Origin: a bacterium
Lineage (GTDB): Bacteria; Desulfobacterota; Anaeroferrophillalia; Anaeroferrophillales; Tharpellaceae
DNA length: 12,913 bases
Direction of reading: 5' to 3'
Assembly: GCA_029935295.1 (NCBI GenBank)
Contig: JAOZKP010000057.1
Location: 1-12,913 of the forward strand
Each line of letters opens with the position of its first letter. Within the stretch, counting starts at the first letter, position 1. Shown piece after piece: positions 1-6,920 of the stretch. The translations under genes and the position numbers were made by a program. The notes under the pieces were generated by a model, which did not search any database, was not told the DNA's origin, and saw nothing but the letters and a program-made list of their open reading frames with translations.

Positions 1-2
1 AC

Positions 3-869
3 GCCACCCTGCTCCTGCCGATAGCGGCCAACCATATCCTGGGGATTGATGACGGTAAGAAAAGATTTCTTGATGCAATAGCCGCCATCACCAAAGCCTT
101 TTCCCTTTGCAGCACTCTGGATGAGGCGACACCACTTAAAAAAGAGATCGCCTTCTTTGCCGCAATCAAGGCGGCAATTATCAAACATACCACGGTTGAC
201 AAAAAACGAACCGAGGAAGAGAAAAACTCGGTTCTCAAACAAATTCTTGATAATGCGGTAATCGCCGATGGCGTATCTGACATCTTTGCCCTGGCTGGAC
301 TCGATAAACCCAATATTAGCCTGCTCTCAGATGAATTCCTAGAAGATGTGCGCCGCATGCCGAGCCGTAATCTTGCGGTTGAGCTCCTGGAAAAACTCCT
401 GCGCGACGCGATCAAAGCCCGGACCCGTGATAATGTAGTCCAAGAGATGAAATACGGCGACCGCCTGCTGGAAACCCTACGCAAGTACCATAACCGCGCC
501 ATCGAAACCGCCCAGGTTATCGAAGAGCTGATCCAAATGGCCAAAGACTTCCAGGCCGCCATGAAGCGCGAAGAAGATCTTGGACTAACTCCAGATGAGA
601 TTGCCTTCTACGACGCCCTGGCCGATAATGAAAGTGCAGTTCGAGATCTGGGTGATGAGACCTTAAAAAAGATCGCCCATGAGTTGACAGAAAAACTGCG
701 GGCCAATACCACAGTTGACTGGCAGGTTCGAGATAGCGTCCGCGCCAAAATCCGCAATATGATCCGACGACTCCTGAAAAAGTATAAATACCCCCCGGAT
801 AAGCGTGATGACGCCACCGAGTTGGTTTTGCGGCAAGCAGAAAAACTTTCGGGTGCTTGGGCGGCGTGA
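3..869 (+). CDS. hsdR: Type I restriction enzyme R subunit (HsdR), C-terminal part
   Basis: The frame is open from the window edge and encodes 288 residues ending at TGA 867-869, so the gene is 5'-truncated by the window and no start is visible. The protein is helical and charged. It matches the C-terminal region of HsdR subunits (the DUF3387-type tail), with landmark stretches such as LTPDEIAFYDAL, VDWQVRDSVRAKIR and IRRLLKKYKYPPDK near the end. HsdR is the ATP-dependent translocase and endonuclease of type I restriction-modification complexes (HsdR2-M2-S). The nuclease and helicase domains lie outside the window, so their integrity cannot be judged. No hsdM or hsdS is visible; they would be expected upstream. 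A RhuM gene follows 173 bp downstream, a common neighbour of type I loci. I am confident of the family and not of the restriction specificity. Confidence 0.9.
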   Translation, partial: ATLLLPIAANHILGIDDGKKRFLDAIAAITKAFSLCSTLDEATPLKKEIAFFAAIKAAIIKHTTVDKKRTEEEKNSVLKQILDNAVIADGVSDIFALAGLDKPNISLLSDEFLEDVRRMPSRNLAVELLEKLLRDAIKARTRDNVVQEMKYGDRLLETLRKYHNRAIETAQVIEELIQMAKDFQAAMKREEDLGLTPDEIAFYDALADNESAVRDLGDETLKKIAHELTEKLRANTTVDWQVRDSVRAKIRNMIRRLLKKYKYPPDKRDDATELVLRQAEKLSGAWAA

Positions 870-929
870 AGGGTTTGATTAAACGCACACCGACCGGATC
901 ACCCGTGGATGAGCCTTGATGACCAGAAT

Positions 930-955
930 TTTCCGGCGTCCCTAGACGGCGGAAA
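930..955 (+). terminator. Possible hairpin after hsdR
   Basis: An inverted repeat starts 61 bp after the hsdR stop. TTTCCG (930-935) pairs with CGGAAA (950-955) and CGTC (937-940) pairs with GACG (945-948), with a G/G mismatch between the two stem parts and a CCTA loop. It could end the hsd transcript. No clear T-run follows directly, so an intrinsic terminator is only one possibility, and the hairpin could instead be an mRNA-stabilising structure. Confidence 0.35.
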
Positions 956-1042
956 GATCGACTGCCGGAATTTCTTTTCTGAAATCACGCTGAGCAGTCA
1001 CAAATTGATAAAAAATCGAATTTTTATACATAGAGGATAACC

Positions 1043-2104
1043 TTGAAACGGAATACAAACAAAGGATTGCAGAAGTCAGGGAAAAAAGAGACCTCCATTG
1101 TCCGTTCATCAGCGGCCGAATATCTGACCTTTGTCGCGGCAAGCGGCAAAGGAGGTATTGAAGCGGTTTACGCAGATGAGAATGTCTGGCTAACCCAAAA
1201 AATGTTGGGGACCCTTTATGATGTTGAAACCCATACCATCAACTATCACCTGAAGAAGGTGTTTGCTGACAGTGAGTTGCAGGAAGATTCAGTTATTCGA
1301 AATTTTCGAATAACTGCTGCAGACGGAAAACATTACAACACCAAACATTACAGCCTCGCAGCTGTTATTGCAGTTGGCTATAAAGTTAACTCCGAACGGG
1401 CCGTACAGTTCCGCAAATGGGCGACCGCGATCATTCAGGAGTTCACCATCAAAGGCTATACAATGGATGACGAGCGTCTGAAGAATGACGGCTCGGTCCT
1501 TGGTAAAAAATATTTTGAAGAACAGCTCCAACGAATTCGGGAAATACGTCTGAGTGAACGCAAATTTTACCAAAAGATCACGGATATCTATGCCACGTCC
1601 ATTGATTATGACGTAACCGCTCAGGCCACTACGCGCTTTTTTGCGACGGTGCAGAACAAACTGCATTGGGCTATTCACGGCCAGACAGCGGCAGAAGTTA
1701 TTGTGGATCGTGCGGATCACAAGAAAGAAAATATGGGCCTGACAACCTGGAAAGACGCTCCGCAAGGAAAGATTCAAAAATTCGATGCCACCATTGCCAA
1801 AAACTATCTGACCGAAAACGAGATGGCGCAATTGCAGCGATTGGTTTCAGCCTATCTAGACATAGCGGAAGATATGGCATTAAGGCAAATTCCGATGACC
1901 ATGCAAGATTGGGAAACACGCTTAAACCGTTTCATCGAAGCTACTGACCGAGAAATTCTTCAGGATGCTGGAAAAGTAACGGCAGAAATTGCCAAAGCCC
2001 ATGCCGAAAGTGAATTTGAAAAATACCGCATCATTCAGGATCGGCTCTTTGAAAGTGACTTTGACCGGATGATCAAGCAACTGGAACAAAAAGATGATGA
2101 ATGA
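1043..2104 (+). CDS. rhuM: RhuM family protein
   Basis: A complete 353-residue protein of the RhuM (virulence RhuM) family. The family's conserved N-terminal region covers roughly residues 25-160, including VWLTQKMLGTLYDV, SVIRNFRITAADGKHY, AVIAVGYKVNS, FRKWAT and KGYTMDDERLKNDG. A helical C-terminal half contains FYQKITDIYATSIDYD, ATVQNKLHWAIHGQTAAE and a charged end. The start is TTG at 1043, chosen because an AGAGG Shine-Dalgarno (1032-1036) lies 6 nt upstream. A perfect AAAAAT/ATTTTT inverted repeat (1011-1025) sits just before it. The biochemical role is not established: the name comes from a Salmonella pathogenicity-island gene, and relatives often sit inside or beside type I restriction loci, as here beside hsdR. 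I see no catalytic motif I can name. The coding sequence contains a 27-bp palindrome at 1290-1316. It is convergent with the Fic gene, 21 bp apart. Confidence 0.88.
   Translation: MKRNTNKGLQKSGKKETSIVRSSAAEYLTFVAASGKGGIEAVYADENVWLTQKMLGTLYDVETHTINYHLKKVFADSELQEDSVIRNFRITAADGKHYNTKHYSLAAVIAVGYKVNSERAVQFRKWATAIIQEFTIKGYTMDDERLKNDGSVLGKKYFEEQLQRIREIRLSERKFYQKITDIYATSIDYDVTAQATTRFFATVQNKLHWAIHGQTAAEVIVDRADHKKENMGLTTWKDAPQGKIQKFDATIAKNYLTENEMAQLQRLVSAYLDIAEDMALRQIPMTMQDWETRLNRFIEATDREILQDAGKVTAEIAKAHAESEFEKYRIIQDRLFESDFDRMIKQLEQKDDE
1290..1316. repeat. 27-bp palindrome inside rhuM
   Basis: CAGTTATTCGAAA (1290-1302) and its exact reverse complement TTTCGAATAACTG (1304-1316) flank a single centre base. 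All 13 pairs match. The element encodes codons for SVIRNFRIT in the conserved part of RhuM and uses CGA for both arginines, which the palindrome requires. Confidence 0.8.
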
Positions 2105-2122
2105 TTCCTCTATTCAGGCCAT

Positions 2123-2157
2123 CTGTTAACCGGACCGGTTATATCCATCTTTAACAG
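2123..2157. terminator. Nested inverted repeats between convergent rhuM and fic
   Basis: CTGTTAA (2123-2129) pairs with TTAACAG (2151-2157). Inside lies a tight palindrome, TAACCGG-A-CCGGTTA (2127-2141), that shares three bases with the outer left arm. The element covers the end of the Fic coding sequence and lies 18 bp past the rhuM stop, where a bidirectional transcription end would be expected. There is no long T-run on either strand, so an intrinsic terminator is only tentatively called. Confidence 0.3.
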
Positions 2158-3637
2158 CCTGCTCCATTGCCGCAAATTCTTCGTCGGTAAGGAAATCAAA
2201 ATGAGAAGATCTTTTTCCGGCTGAAAGGTTTCCATTGTTCTGCAGGCACAGCTGGATGAATAAATCGATCAGACGGTCAGGCATGTCGATTATATCCTGT
2301 ATTGCCTTCTTGGTTCTGTCATAGTTGACCAGAAAGCTGAGCTCTTCCACAAGTTCTTCTTCGATGGTTTTGGTTACAAATTCGGACAAAGCTTCTGCCT
2401 GTGCCGTCATATCCATATACTGATACCAGCACGCTGTGTCGTTTTCGACGGTCATCCGGCCCATTTCATCCAATTGGTAATCGATGAGCCCCAGTAAAGG
2501 CCGGGAGAACGCCTCCAACGATGCATCGTAATCGACCGGATTCTTGAGCAAGACTGCTGAAACCGGGAACATAAGCCCACTGGGCACCATTTCCTGCAGC
2601 GAAAGGATATTGTGTATCAGGAATCGATGGATTCGCCCGTTTCCATCTTCAAAGGGGTGCAGAAATACGAAGCCGTAGGCAATCGCCGCCGCATGAATGA
2701 CAGGTGAAACATTTCCCGCTTTCATCCGTTTATGGCATTCAATCAGCCCCGCCATCAGATTGGGCAGATCATCAGGTTTTGGACCGATGAAATGGATAAT
2801 TTCCTTCTGGTAGGCAACTGTCTGCCCAACGTAATTCTGGCTTTCCCGATAGTCACAGTCTTTAAATCGGGGATCAACGATGCGGTTCTGAAGCTCGATC
2901 AGCCTTCCCTTCTCACAGAAGTCCTCTTTTTCCGCAAGCTCAAGGGATGTAATGAATTTTTCAGTCCGGGAGGCATTGGGTTTAATATTTTCAATTTCAA
3001 AAGACGACTTTGTCTCTTTGTTATAGAGGTAGCTCAATGCCCGACGAAGCAGTTCCGGCGGATAGGCGGTGACAATATCCTCACACCTTTTACGTAGATC
3101 AGATGAATCCAGCTTGGAAAGCTTCTCTGTTCTTCTGATGATCGGACAGAAGGTTTGGGAACCAAAGAGGTTGTTCACAATACGGTGGCGCGGGGATTTA
3201 TCCCCATTCTGGACAGTGTAATATTCCTTTACCTCCAGTGCATCGACATAGTTACCGGAAGAAATATTATCGATGGGAAGCTGTTTGCCGGTCAGGAACT
3301 CATAGAAAAACCAGATTCTTCGAGCGTACTTTCCGGTTGGTCTGGATTTAATGTACTCGGTGAGCTCTTCCTGAGAAACGTGCTCGAAAATTTGAGCCAG
3401 TAAGCCCAGGTTAACCCCGTCATATTTTAGAGCAAACTCAAAATGGTCGCCGACCTTTTCTCCGGGCCAGTATCTTGTCGGGTATATGTCGCGGGTCGCA
3501 CCACCCTGAACCTTCGATCTGTGAGTCCCCGATGACGACACAAATGAGGTATGCCAATGGAGCATGCCTGTCAGCCCGAGCTTATCGAGCAGATAAGCAT
3601 AACCAGCAGGGCGAGATTTCACAATGTTTATTTCCAT
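2126..3637 (-). CDS. Fic family protein, class II (probable AMP-transferase)
   Basis: A 503-residue Fic-domain protein. The core motif HPFEDGNGR is intact at residues 327-335, with the catalytic His at 327. Fic proteins generally transfer AMP from ATP to a hydroxyl side chain of a target protein. An inhibitory motif of the (S/T)xxxE(G/N) type is seen as SFEIEN at residues 212-217, ahead of the Fic motif. That makes it class II, with Glu216 predicted to block ATP in the resting state. The C-terminus (IDLFIQLCLQNNGNLSAGK onward) is a conserved tail of this long Fic subfamily and may be a small helix-turn-helix-like module. The ATG at 3637 is preferred because GAGG lies 7 nt upstream and the promoter at 3671-3699 lies behind it. 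A longer reading from 3745 would start upstream of that promoter and translate the operator repeats. The target protein is unknown, and a toxin-like or host-directed role is only inference. Confidence 0.9.
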   Translation of the reverse strand: MEINIVKSRPAGYAYLLDKLGLTGMLHWHTSFVSSSGTHRSKVQGGATRDIYPTRYWPGEKVGDHFEFALKYDGVNLGLLAQIFEHVSQEELTEYIKSRPTGKYARRIWFFYEFLTGKQLPIDNISSGNYVDALEVKEYYTVQNGDKSPRHRIVNNLFGSQTFCPIIRRTEKLSKLDSSDLRKRCEDIVTAYPPELLRRALSYLYNKETKSSFEIENIKPNASRTEKFITSLELAEKEDFCEKGRLIELQNRIVDPRFKDCDYRESQNYVGQTVAYQKEIIHFIGPKPDDLPNLMAGLIECHKRMKAGNVSPVIHAAAIAYGFVFLHPFEDGNGRIHRFLIHNILSLQEMVPSGLMFPVSAVLLKNPVDYDASLEAFSRPLLGLIDYQLDEMGRMTVENDTACWYQYMDMTAQAEALSEFVTKTIEEELVEELSFLVNYDRTKKAIQDIIDMPDRLIDLFIQLCLQNNGNLSAGKRSSHFDFLTDEEFAAMEQAVKDGYNRSG

Positions 3638-3648
3638 AAGGTATCCTC

Positions 3649-3843
3649 GTAAAATTATTATTCTCCTGGTAAGATAATTAGAAAATGGCACTTTGTCAAT
3701 AAAATAATTAGAAAATAACTCATTTATCGTAAAATCATTATTCACAAGAGACGTTATGATCCAGGAATTGGTCTACCGCTGGTAAAACAGTTATCTAGCG
3801 GGTAAAATGATTATTAATTGGCGGTCAACAAGTAGAATCATTA
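3649..3843. repeat. Seven-copy 12-bp operator-like array upstream of fic
   Basis: Copies of GTAAAATnATTA, read on the plus strand, start at 3649 (gtaaaattatta), 3669 (gtaagataatta), 3699 (ataaaataatta), 3729 (gtaaaatcatta), 3782 (gtaaaacagtta), 3802 (gtaaaatgatta) and 3832 (gtagaatcatta). All are in the same orientation. Start-to-start spacings are 20, 30, 30, 53, 20 and 30 bp, mostly whole multiples of about one helical turn. Copies 2 and 3 are part of a 16-bp near-repeat (3671-3686 and 3701-3716, one mismatch). Copy 1 lies just behind the predicted transcription start and next to the Fic ribosome-binding site. The simplest reading is a cooperative operator for a repressor, perhaps the Fic protein itself. 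Confidence 0.75.
3671..3699 (-). promoter_or_regulatory. Sigma70-type promoter of the Fic gene
   Basis: On the minus strand, TTGACA (3699-3694) is separated by 17 bp from TATCTT (3676-3671). This gives a perfect -35 box and a 4/6 -10 box at the optimal spacing. Transcription would begin near 3664, leaving a leader of about 27 nt before the ATG at 3637. The -10 box lies inside repeat copy 2, and the -35 box shares one base with copy 3, so a protein bound to the repeats would block RNA polymerase. Confidence 0.7.
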
Positions 3844-4188
3844 CAAAAAATATCAACACAGAAAGGTCTTTTTACATAGTCACTATCTTTTCTTTGAGGT
3901 GTTTTACATCACTACCCACTGGTGGATATCATCGAGTACTTGCAACCCTGCCAAACAAACCCAAGTCAGCTTAAATATGAGGGGTGATGTGAAAAATGAT
4001 AAAAAATAAAAGGATAATTGCAACGCCGGCGACAAGATGGTATGGTGGTTTTTTGAGGAAATTCCCTGATTTGTGTCTGGTGTTTCCCGGCGGGACGTAC
4101 ACGTTGCGGTTTTTAAGAATTGACCGGGTACCGGCGGTTCAGAAGATATCGCATTTTCTTAAACCTTTAATTTACTGGCAGGTTAACT
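3844..4188. other. Intergenic stretch with no convincing gene
   Basis: No supported gene or RNA lies here. A 91-codon open frame begins at 3996 but has no family resemblance and runs into the KAS III gene out of frame, so it is not called. Two loose copies of a TTTTACAT-containing motif occur at 3871 and 3902. A weak promoter candidate for the next gene has TTGACC at 4120-4125 and a poor -10 (AGATAT) at 4144-4149. Confidence 0.5.
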
Positions 4189-5196
4189 ATGAAACGATCA
4201 GTTATAAAGAGTACCGGAAGGTATCTACCCAGCAGGCACGTCACCAACGAAGAGTTAACCGGAATGTTTGATTCATCAAATGAATGGATTGTCCAACGCA
4301 CAGGTATCGAAGCCAGATATTGGGTTGGTGAAGGTGAGGATGTCGGAACCTCGGATCTCGCATATGAGGCTGCAATTATTGCATTGGAAAGAGCGAACTG
4401 GAATCCGGAGGAGCTGGATTTAATTGTTTTTGCAACCATGACACCCGACCTGAATGTGCCGGGTTCGGGGGCATTTCTGCAAAATCGACTGGGTGCGAAA
4501 AATGTGCCGGCTCTCGATATCCGCCAGCAATGCACCGGGTTTTTGCATGGTCTGGAAGTCTGTGATGCCTACATCAGAAGCGAAAAAGCCCAGAAGATCC
4601 TTTTGGTAGGTGCTGAATACCAAAGCCGATACCTGGAGTTGACAACAGAAAATCGTGACACAGCGGTAATTTTTGCTGATGGTGCCGGTGCGGCTTGTAT
4701 TGAAGCGGTTGAAACCAGTGAGGATGTTGGCATCATAACCTCGATTCTCCATGCTGACGGAAAATATTCAGGGGCATTGCATGCTGGTTTACCGGCTCGA
4801 AAATCTGGACATATAATCAGCCCGGACGTAATAAAAAACAAGGAATACTTACCTTATATGGATGGCAAGGCCGTATTTAGATTGGCTGTAACCCGCCTGC
4901 CGAAGGTGGCGAATGAGCTGCTGGCCAAAGCCAATATGAAAATTGAAGACCTGGATATGGTTTTACCCCATCAGGCAAATCTGAGAATAAACGATGCTTT
5001 CCGGGAGCGGATGAATATCCCGAAAGAAAAAATGTATAACAATATTCAACGATATGGAAATACAACTGCAGCAACCATACCTATTGCACTTGACGAACTT
5101 ATGGAAAAAAATATGCTGAAATCAAAGGACACCATTATGTTCATCGGCTTAGGGGCAGGATTAACCTGGGGTGGTGTGATCTATAAGTTGATGTAG
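4189..5196 (+). CDS. 3-oxoacyl-ACP synthase III (KAS III) family protein
   Basis: A 335-residue thiolase-fold condensing enzyme of normal KAS III length. The catalytic triad is intact: Cys115 in QQCTGF, His261 in PHQAN and Asn291 in RYGNTTAATIP. The FabH landmarks NEWIVQRTGI (Trp33 and Arg37, CoA-binding positions in FabH), FADGAGA (162-168) and the C-terminal GLGAGLTWG are present. Family enzymes join an acyl-CoA starter to malonyl-ACP (FabH), or make ketones and polyketide starters in the cytoplasm. The ATG at 4189 has GGCAGG 6 nt upstream. It stands alone, away from any fab genes, acyl carrier protein or acyltransferase, so it may be a second, specialised KAS III and not the housekeeping FabH. 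Substrate cannot be read from sequence. It is convergent with the lipoprotein gene, 51 bp apart. Confidence 0.9.
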   Translation: MKRSVIKSTGRYLPSRHVTNEELTGMFDSSNEWIVQRTGIEARYWVGEGEDVGTSDLAYEAAIIALERANWNPEELDLIVFATMTPDLNVPGSGAFLQNRLGAKNVPALDIRQQCTGFLHGLEVCDAYIRSEKAQKILLVGAEYQSRYLELTTENRDTAVIFADGAGAACIEAVETSEDVGIITSILHADGKYSGALHAGLPARKSGHIISPDVIKNKEYLPYMDGKAVFRLAVTRLPKVANELLAKANMKIEDLDMVLPHQANLRINDAFRERMNIPKEKMYNNIQRYGNTTAATIPIALDELMEKNMLKSKDTIMFIGLGAGLTWGGVIYKLM

Positions 5197-5246
5197 TCGG
5201 GTAGAGGTCGGAAATGAAGAGCAAAAAAGTGGGGAGTACAATTCAG

Positions 5247-5274
5247 ATTATCGACCTTTTCTATGCGCGATAAT
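5247..5274 (+). terminator. Weak inverted repeat between convergent genes
   Basis: ATTATCG (5247-5253) pairs with CGATAAT (5268-5274) across a 14-nt loop, and the run TTTT (5274-5277) begins at the end of the second arm. It lies about 50 bp past the KAS III stop and overlaps the last codons of the opposite lipoprotein gene. The stem is A/T-rich and weak, so the terminator call is tentative. Confidence 0.25.
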
Positions 5275-6042
5275 TTTCACTACAAATTTCCTATAAGTAT
5301 CTACAGTTTCCCCTTTAATCGTTAATTTTAGTACATTTCCGGCCAAAACGCCCTCAATGGACGTATTTACTGCAATTGGAAAGGGTATAACTGTTTTGAA
5401 ACCGACAGTTTCCTCCCAGGCCCACAACATATTTGCGGCGACCGCTTCGGCGCGATGTGTCTTAACAAGTGTACCGGAAAATTTGTCTCCTGTTAAAAAG
5501 ATATTCCAATACTGCATGAGGACGTCACTAAAGGAGTTAACAGTAAAAAGTGAGGCTGATACAATATCTATGTTACCTTCTTGAACACTATTGACATCCC
5601 GATTGGAATAAATTGCAATATTAAACGGATTGGACTCGGTGACCGTCCTGATTTTCAAGGGAGCCTGAATAAAAATCTTTACTTTGTAGTGATAATACTT
5701 CTCTTCAATAAAAGTGTCCTTTCCCGATTTAGGATCATATGTATAATACTGAATAGCCATATCAGCATTACCAAAGAATTCCTTTTTAGATACGATTTTT
5801 TCCTTTTCAAAATGATTGGCACCATTCTCAACAACCCATTCCAGAGGTTTCCTTTCGACAAAACCATCCGATTCTGAAAAGGCCCCTTTTTTGTCATATT
5901 GAATTACTGAATTTGTACAGTTTGAAACTTTCTCATCTGCAACAAAATCGTTACCCCCGCTGCCGCAAACCACAAGATAGACAAACAGCAAAAAAGTAAT
6001 TTTTACTAAACCCGCAACGAAAAAATTATTCTTGTGTTCCAT
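5248..6042 (-). CDS. Putative lipoprotein of unknown function
   Basis: A 264-residue protein that I do not recognise. From the ATG at 6042 it begins with a short Lys-containing segment and a hydrophobic stretch (about residues 7-25) ending LVVC-GSGG. This is a lipobox-like site with Cys26 as the likely lipidated residue. Val just before the Cys is less usual than Gly, Ala or Ser. After a low-complexity linker (GSGGNDF onward), the rest looks like a soluble beta-rich domain, with no repeats or catalytic motif that I can name. The start is chosen because GGGAGGTG lies about 9 nt upstream. An in-frame GTG at 6054 overlaps that Shine-Dalgarno and is less likely. Likely location is the cell envelope. 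The gene lies 102 bp downstream of the sirtuin on the same strand, and its sequence is more A+T-rich than that of sbcDC. Confidence 0.7.
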   Translation of the reverse strand: MEHKNNFFVAGLVKITFLLFVYLVVCGSGGNDFVADEKVSNCTNSVIQYDKKGAFSESDGFVERKPLEWVVENGANHFEKEKIVSKKEFFGNADMAIQYYTYDPKSGKDTFIEEKYYHYKVKIFIQAPLKIRTVTESNPFNIAIYSNRDVNSVQEGNIDIVSASLFTVNSFSDVLMQYWNIFLTGDKFSGTLVKTHRAEAVAANMLWAWEETVGFKTVIPFPIAVNTSIEGVLAGNVLKLTIKGETVDTYRKFVVKIIAHRKGR

Positions 6043-6144
6043 GGTTTGTTTCACCTCCCAATAACTGTAGCAACTCTATTTTAAAATCGACCTAAACGGA
6101 CAAGTTACGAGTTCACCGTTTTGGACAGCGGCAGCAGGCCGAGA

Positions 6145-6843
6145 TTAGTTCCCGACAAACTCCGGAAACAGTTCGCTTAACGCCCGGCTGGCTGAATCAC
6201 GGATAGAGCGTTGGAAAAGATGAGAGATCGGGGTTTTTTCCGGGTTGATTTCAATTGTGTCGGCACCGTTATTGATCGCTATCTCCGGCATTCTCGCGGC
6301 TGGATAAACCACGGCTGAGGTGCCGATGCTGATCAACAGATCACATTTTTCGAGAGCCATCATAGCAGAATCAATAGTTTCCTGATTTAAGGCGTCGCCG
6401 AACCAGATGATATCGGGCCGCCACCAAGTATTATCGCCACATTTACGCTCTTGCAAAGGGATCTCAAAATTTTCGACAACCGTACCATTTTCAGGAGAGC
6501 GCAAGCGCCAGATACTGCCGTGCAGCTCAATTACGCGCTTAGCTCCAGCCCGTTGGTGCAGGCCATCGATATTCTGAGTAACAATCGAGGTTTTGGGTCG
6601 CCGCTGCTGAATTTTGGTAATGATTTTATGACCCGGGTTGGGTTCACAACTTTCAATCATAGCCCGGCGTTGATCGTGAAAATCCCATACTTTTTCAGGG
6701 TCTCTATGAAAAGCTTCTTCGCAGGCATAATCCTGATAGTTGTATTTTTTCCAGACTCCGCCACTGCCGCGATAGGTCGGGATTCCGCTTTCAACTGAAA
6801 TTCCGGCGCCGGTAAAAAAGACGATACGTTTATATTTATCCAC
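6145..6843 (-). CDS. cobB: Sir2 family NAD-dependent protein deacylase (sirtuin)
   Basis: A 232-residue sirtuin of compact bacterial size. The NAD-binding motifs are GAGISVESGIPTYRG (12-26) and TQNIDGLHQRAG (89-100), and the catalytic His is His108 in ELHGS. WRPDIIWFGD (141-150) and SIGTSAVVYPAA also fit. Sirtuins remove acyl groups from lysine using NAD+, giving nicotinamide and O-acyl-ADP-ribose. The GTG at 6843 is taken as start because AAGGAGG lies 8 nt upstream. Two oddities stand out. The segment between HGS and WFGD holds only one cysteine (Cys135), whereas zinc-binding sirtuins have four. Also, the SIRT5/CobB-type YxxR desuccinylase motif reads HxxR (His56, Arg59). The fold and NAD site seem intact, but acyl preference may differ from CobB. 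It lies 77 bp downstream of the WYL regulator on the same strand. Confidence 0.92.
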   Translation of the reverse strand: MDKYKRIVFFTGAGISVESGIPTYRGSGGVWKKYNYQDYACEEAFHRDPEKVWDFHDQRRAMIESCEPNPGHKIITKIQQRRPKTSIVTQNIDGLHQRAGAKRVIELHGSIWRLRSPENGTVVENFEIPLQERKCGDNTWWRPDIIWFGDALNQETIDSAMMALEKCDLLISIGTSAVVYPAARMPEIAINNGADTIEINPEKTPISHLFQRSIRDSASRALSELFPEFVGN

Positions 6844-6920
6844 GCTTGCAACCTCCTTAATGCTCAGGCCGGCCAGACTCTTCCATTAATCCAGCTCTCC
6901 AATATAGGTCAATAGAGCTG

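Noticed and set aside
1005..1032. TTGATA and TACATA boxes as an rhuM promoter
   Set aside because: A start of transcription about 7 nt later would fall at or beyond the ribosome-binding site, leaving no usable leader.
1289..1831. 180-codon minus-strand frame inside rhuM
   Set aside because: It is antisense to a recognised family protein and has no similarity of its own.
3649..3843. CRISPR array or plasmid iterons
   Set aside because: The repeats are only 12 bp with short conserved-phase spacers and no cas or replication gene nearby; position over a promoter fits an operator better.
3996..4271. 91-codon plus-strand open frame before the KAS III gene
   Set aside because: It has no family resemblance, and its end overlaps the well-supported KAS III start out of frame.
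6892..6920. CAGCTCT/AGAGCTG inverted repeat just after the WYL stop as a terminator
   Set aside because: It has a 7-bp stem, a 15-nt loop and no T-run on the minus strand; too weak to call.
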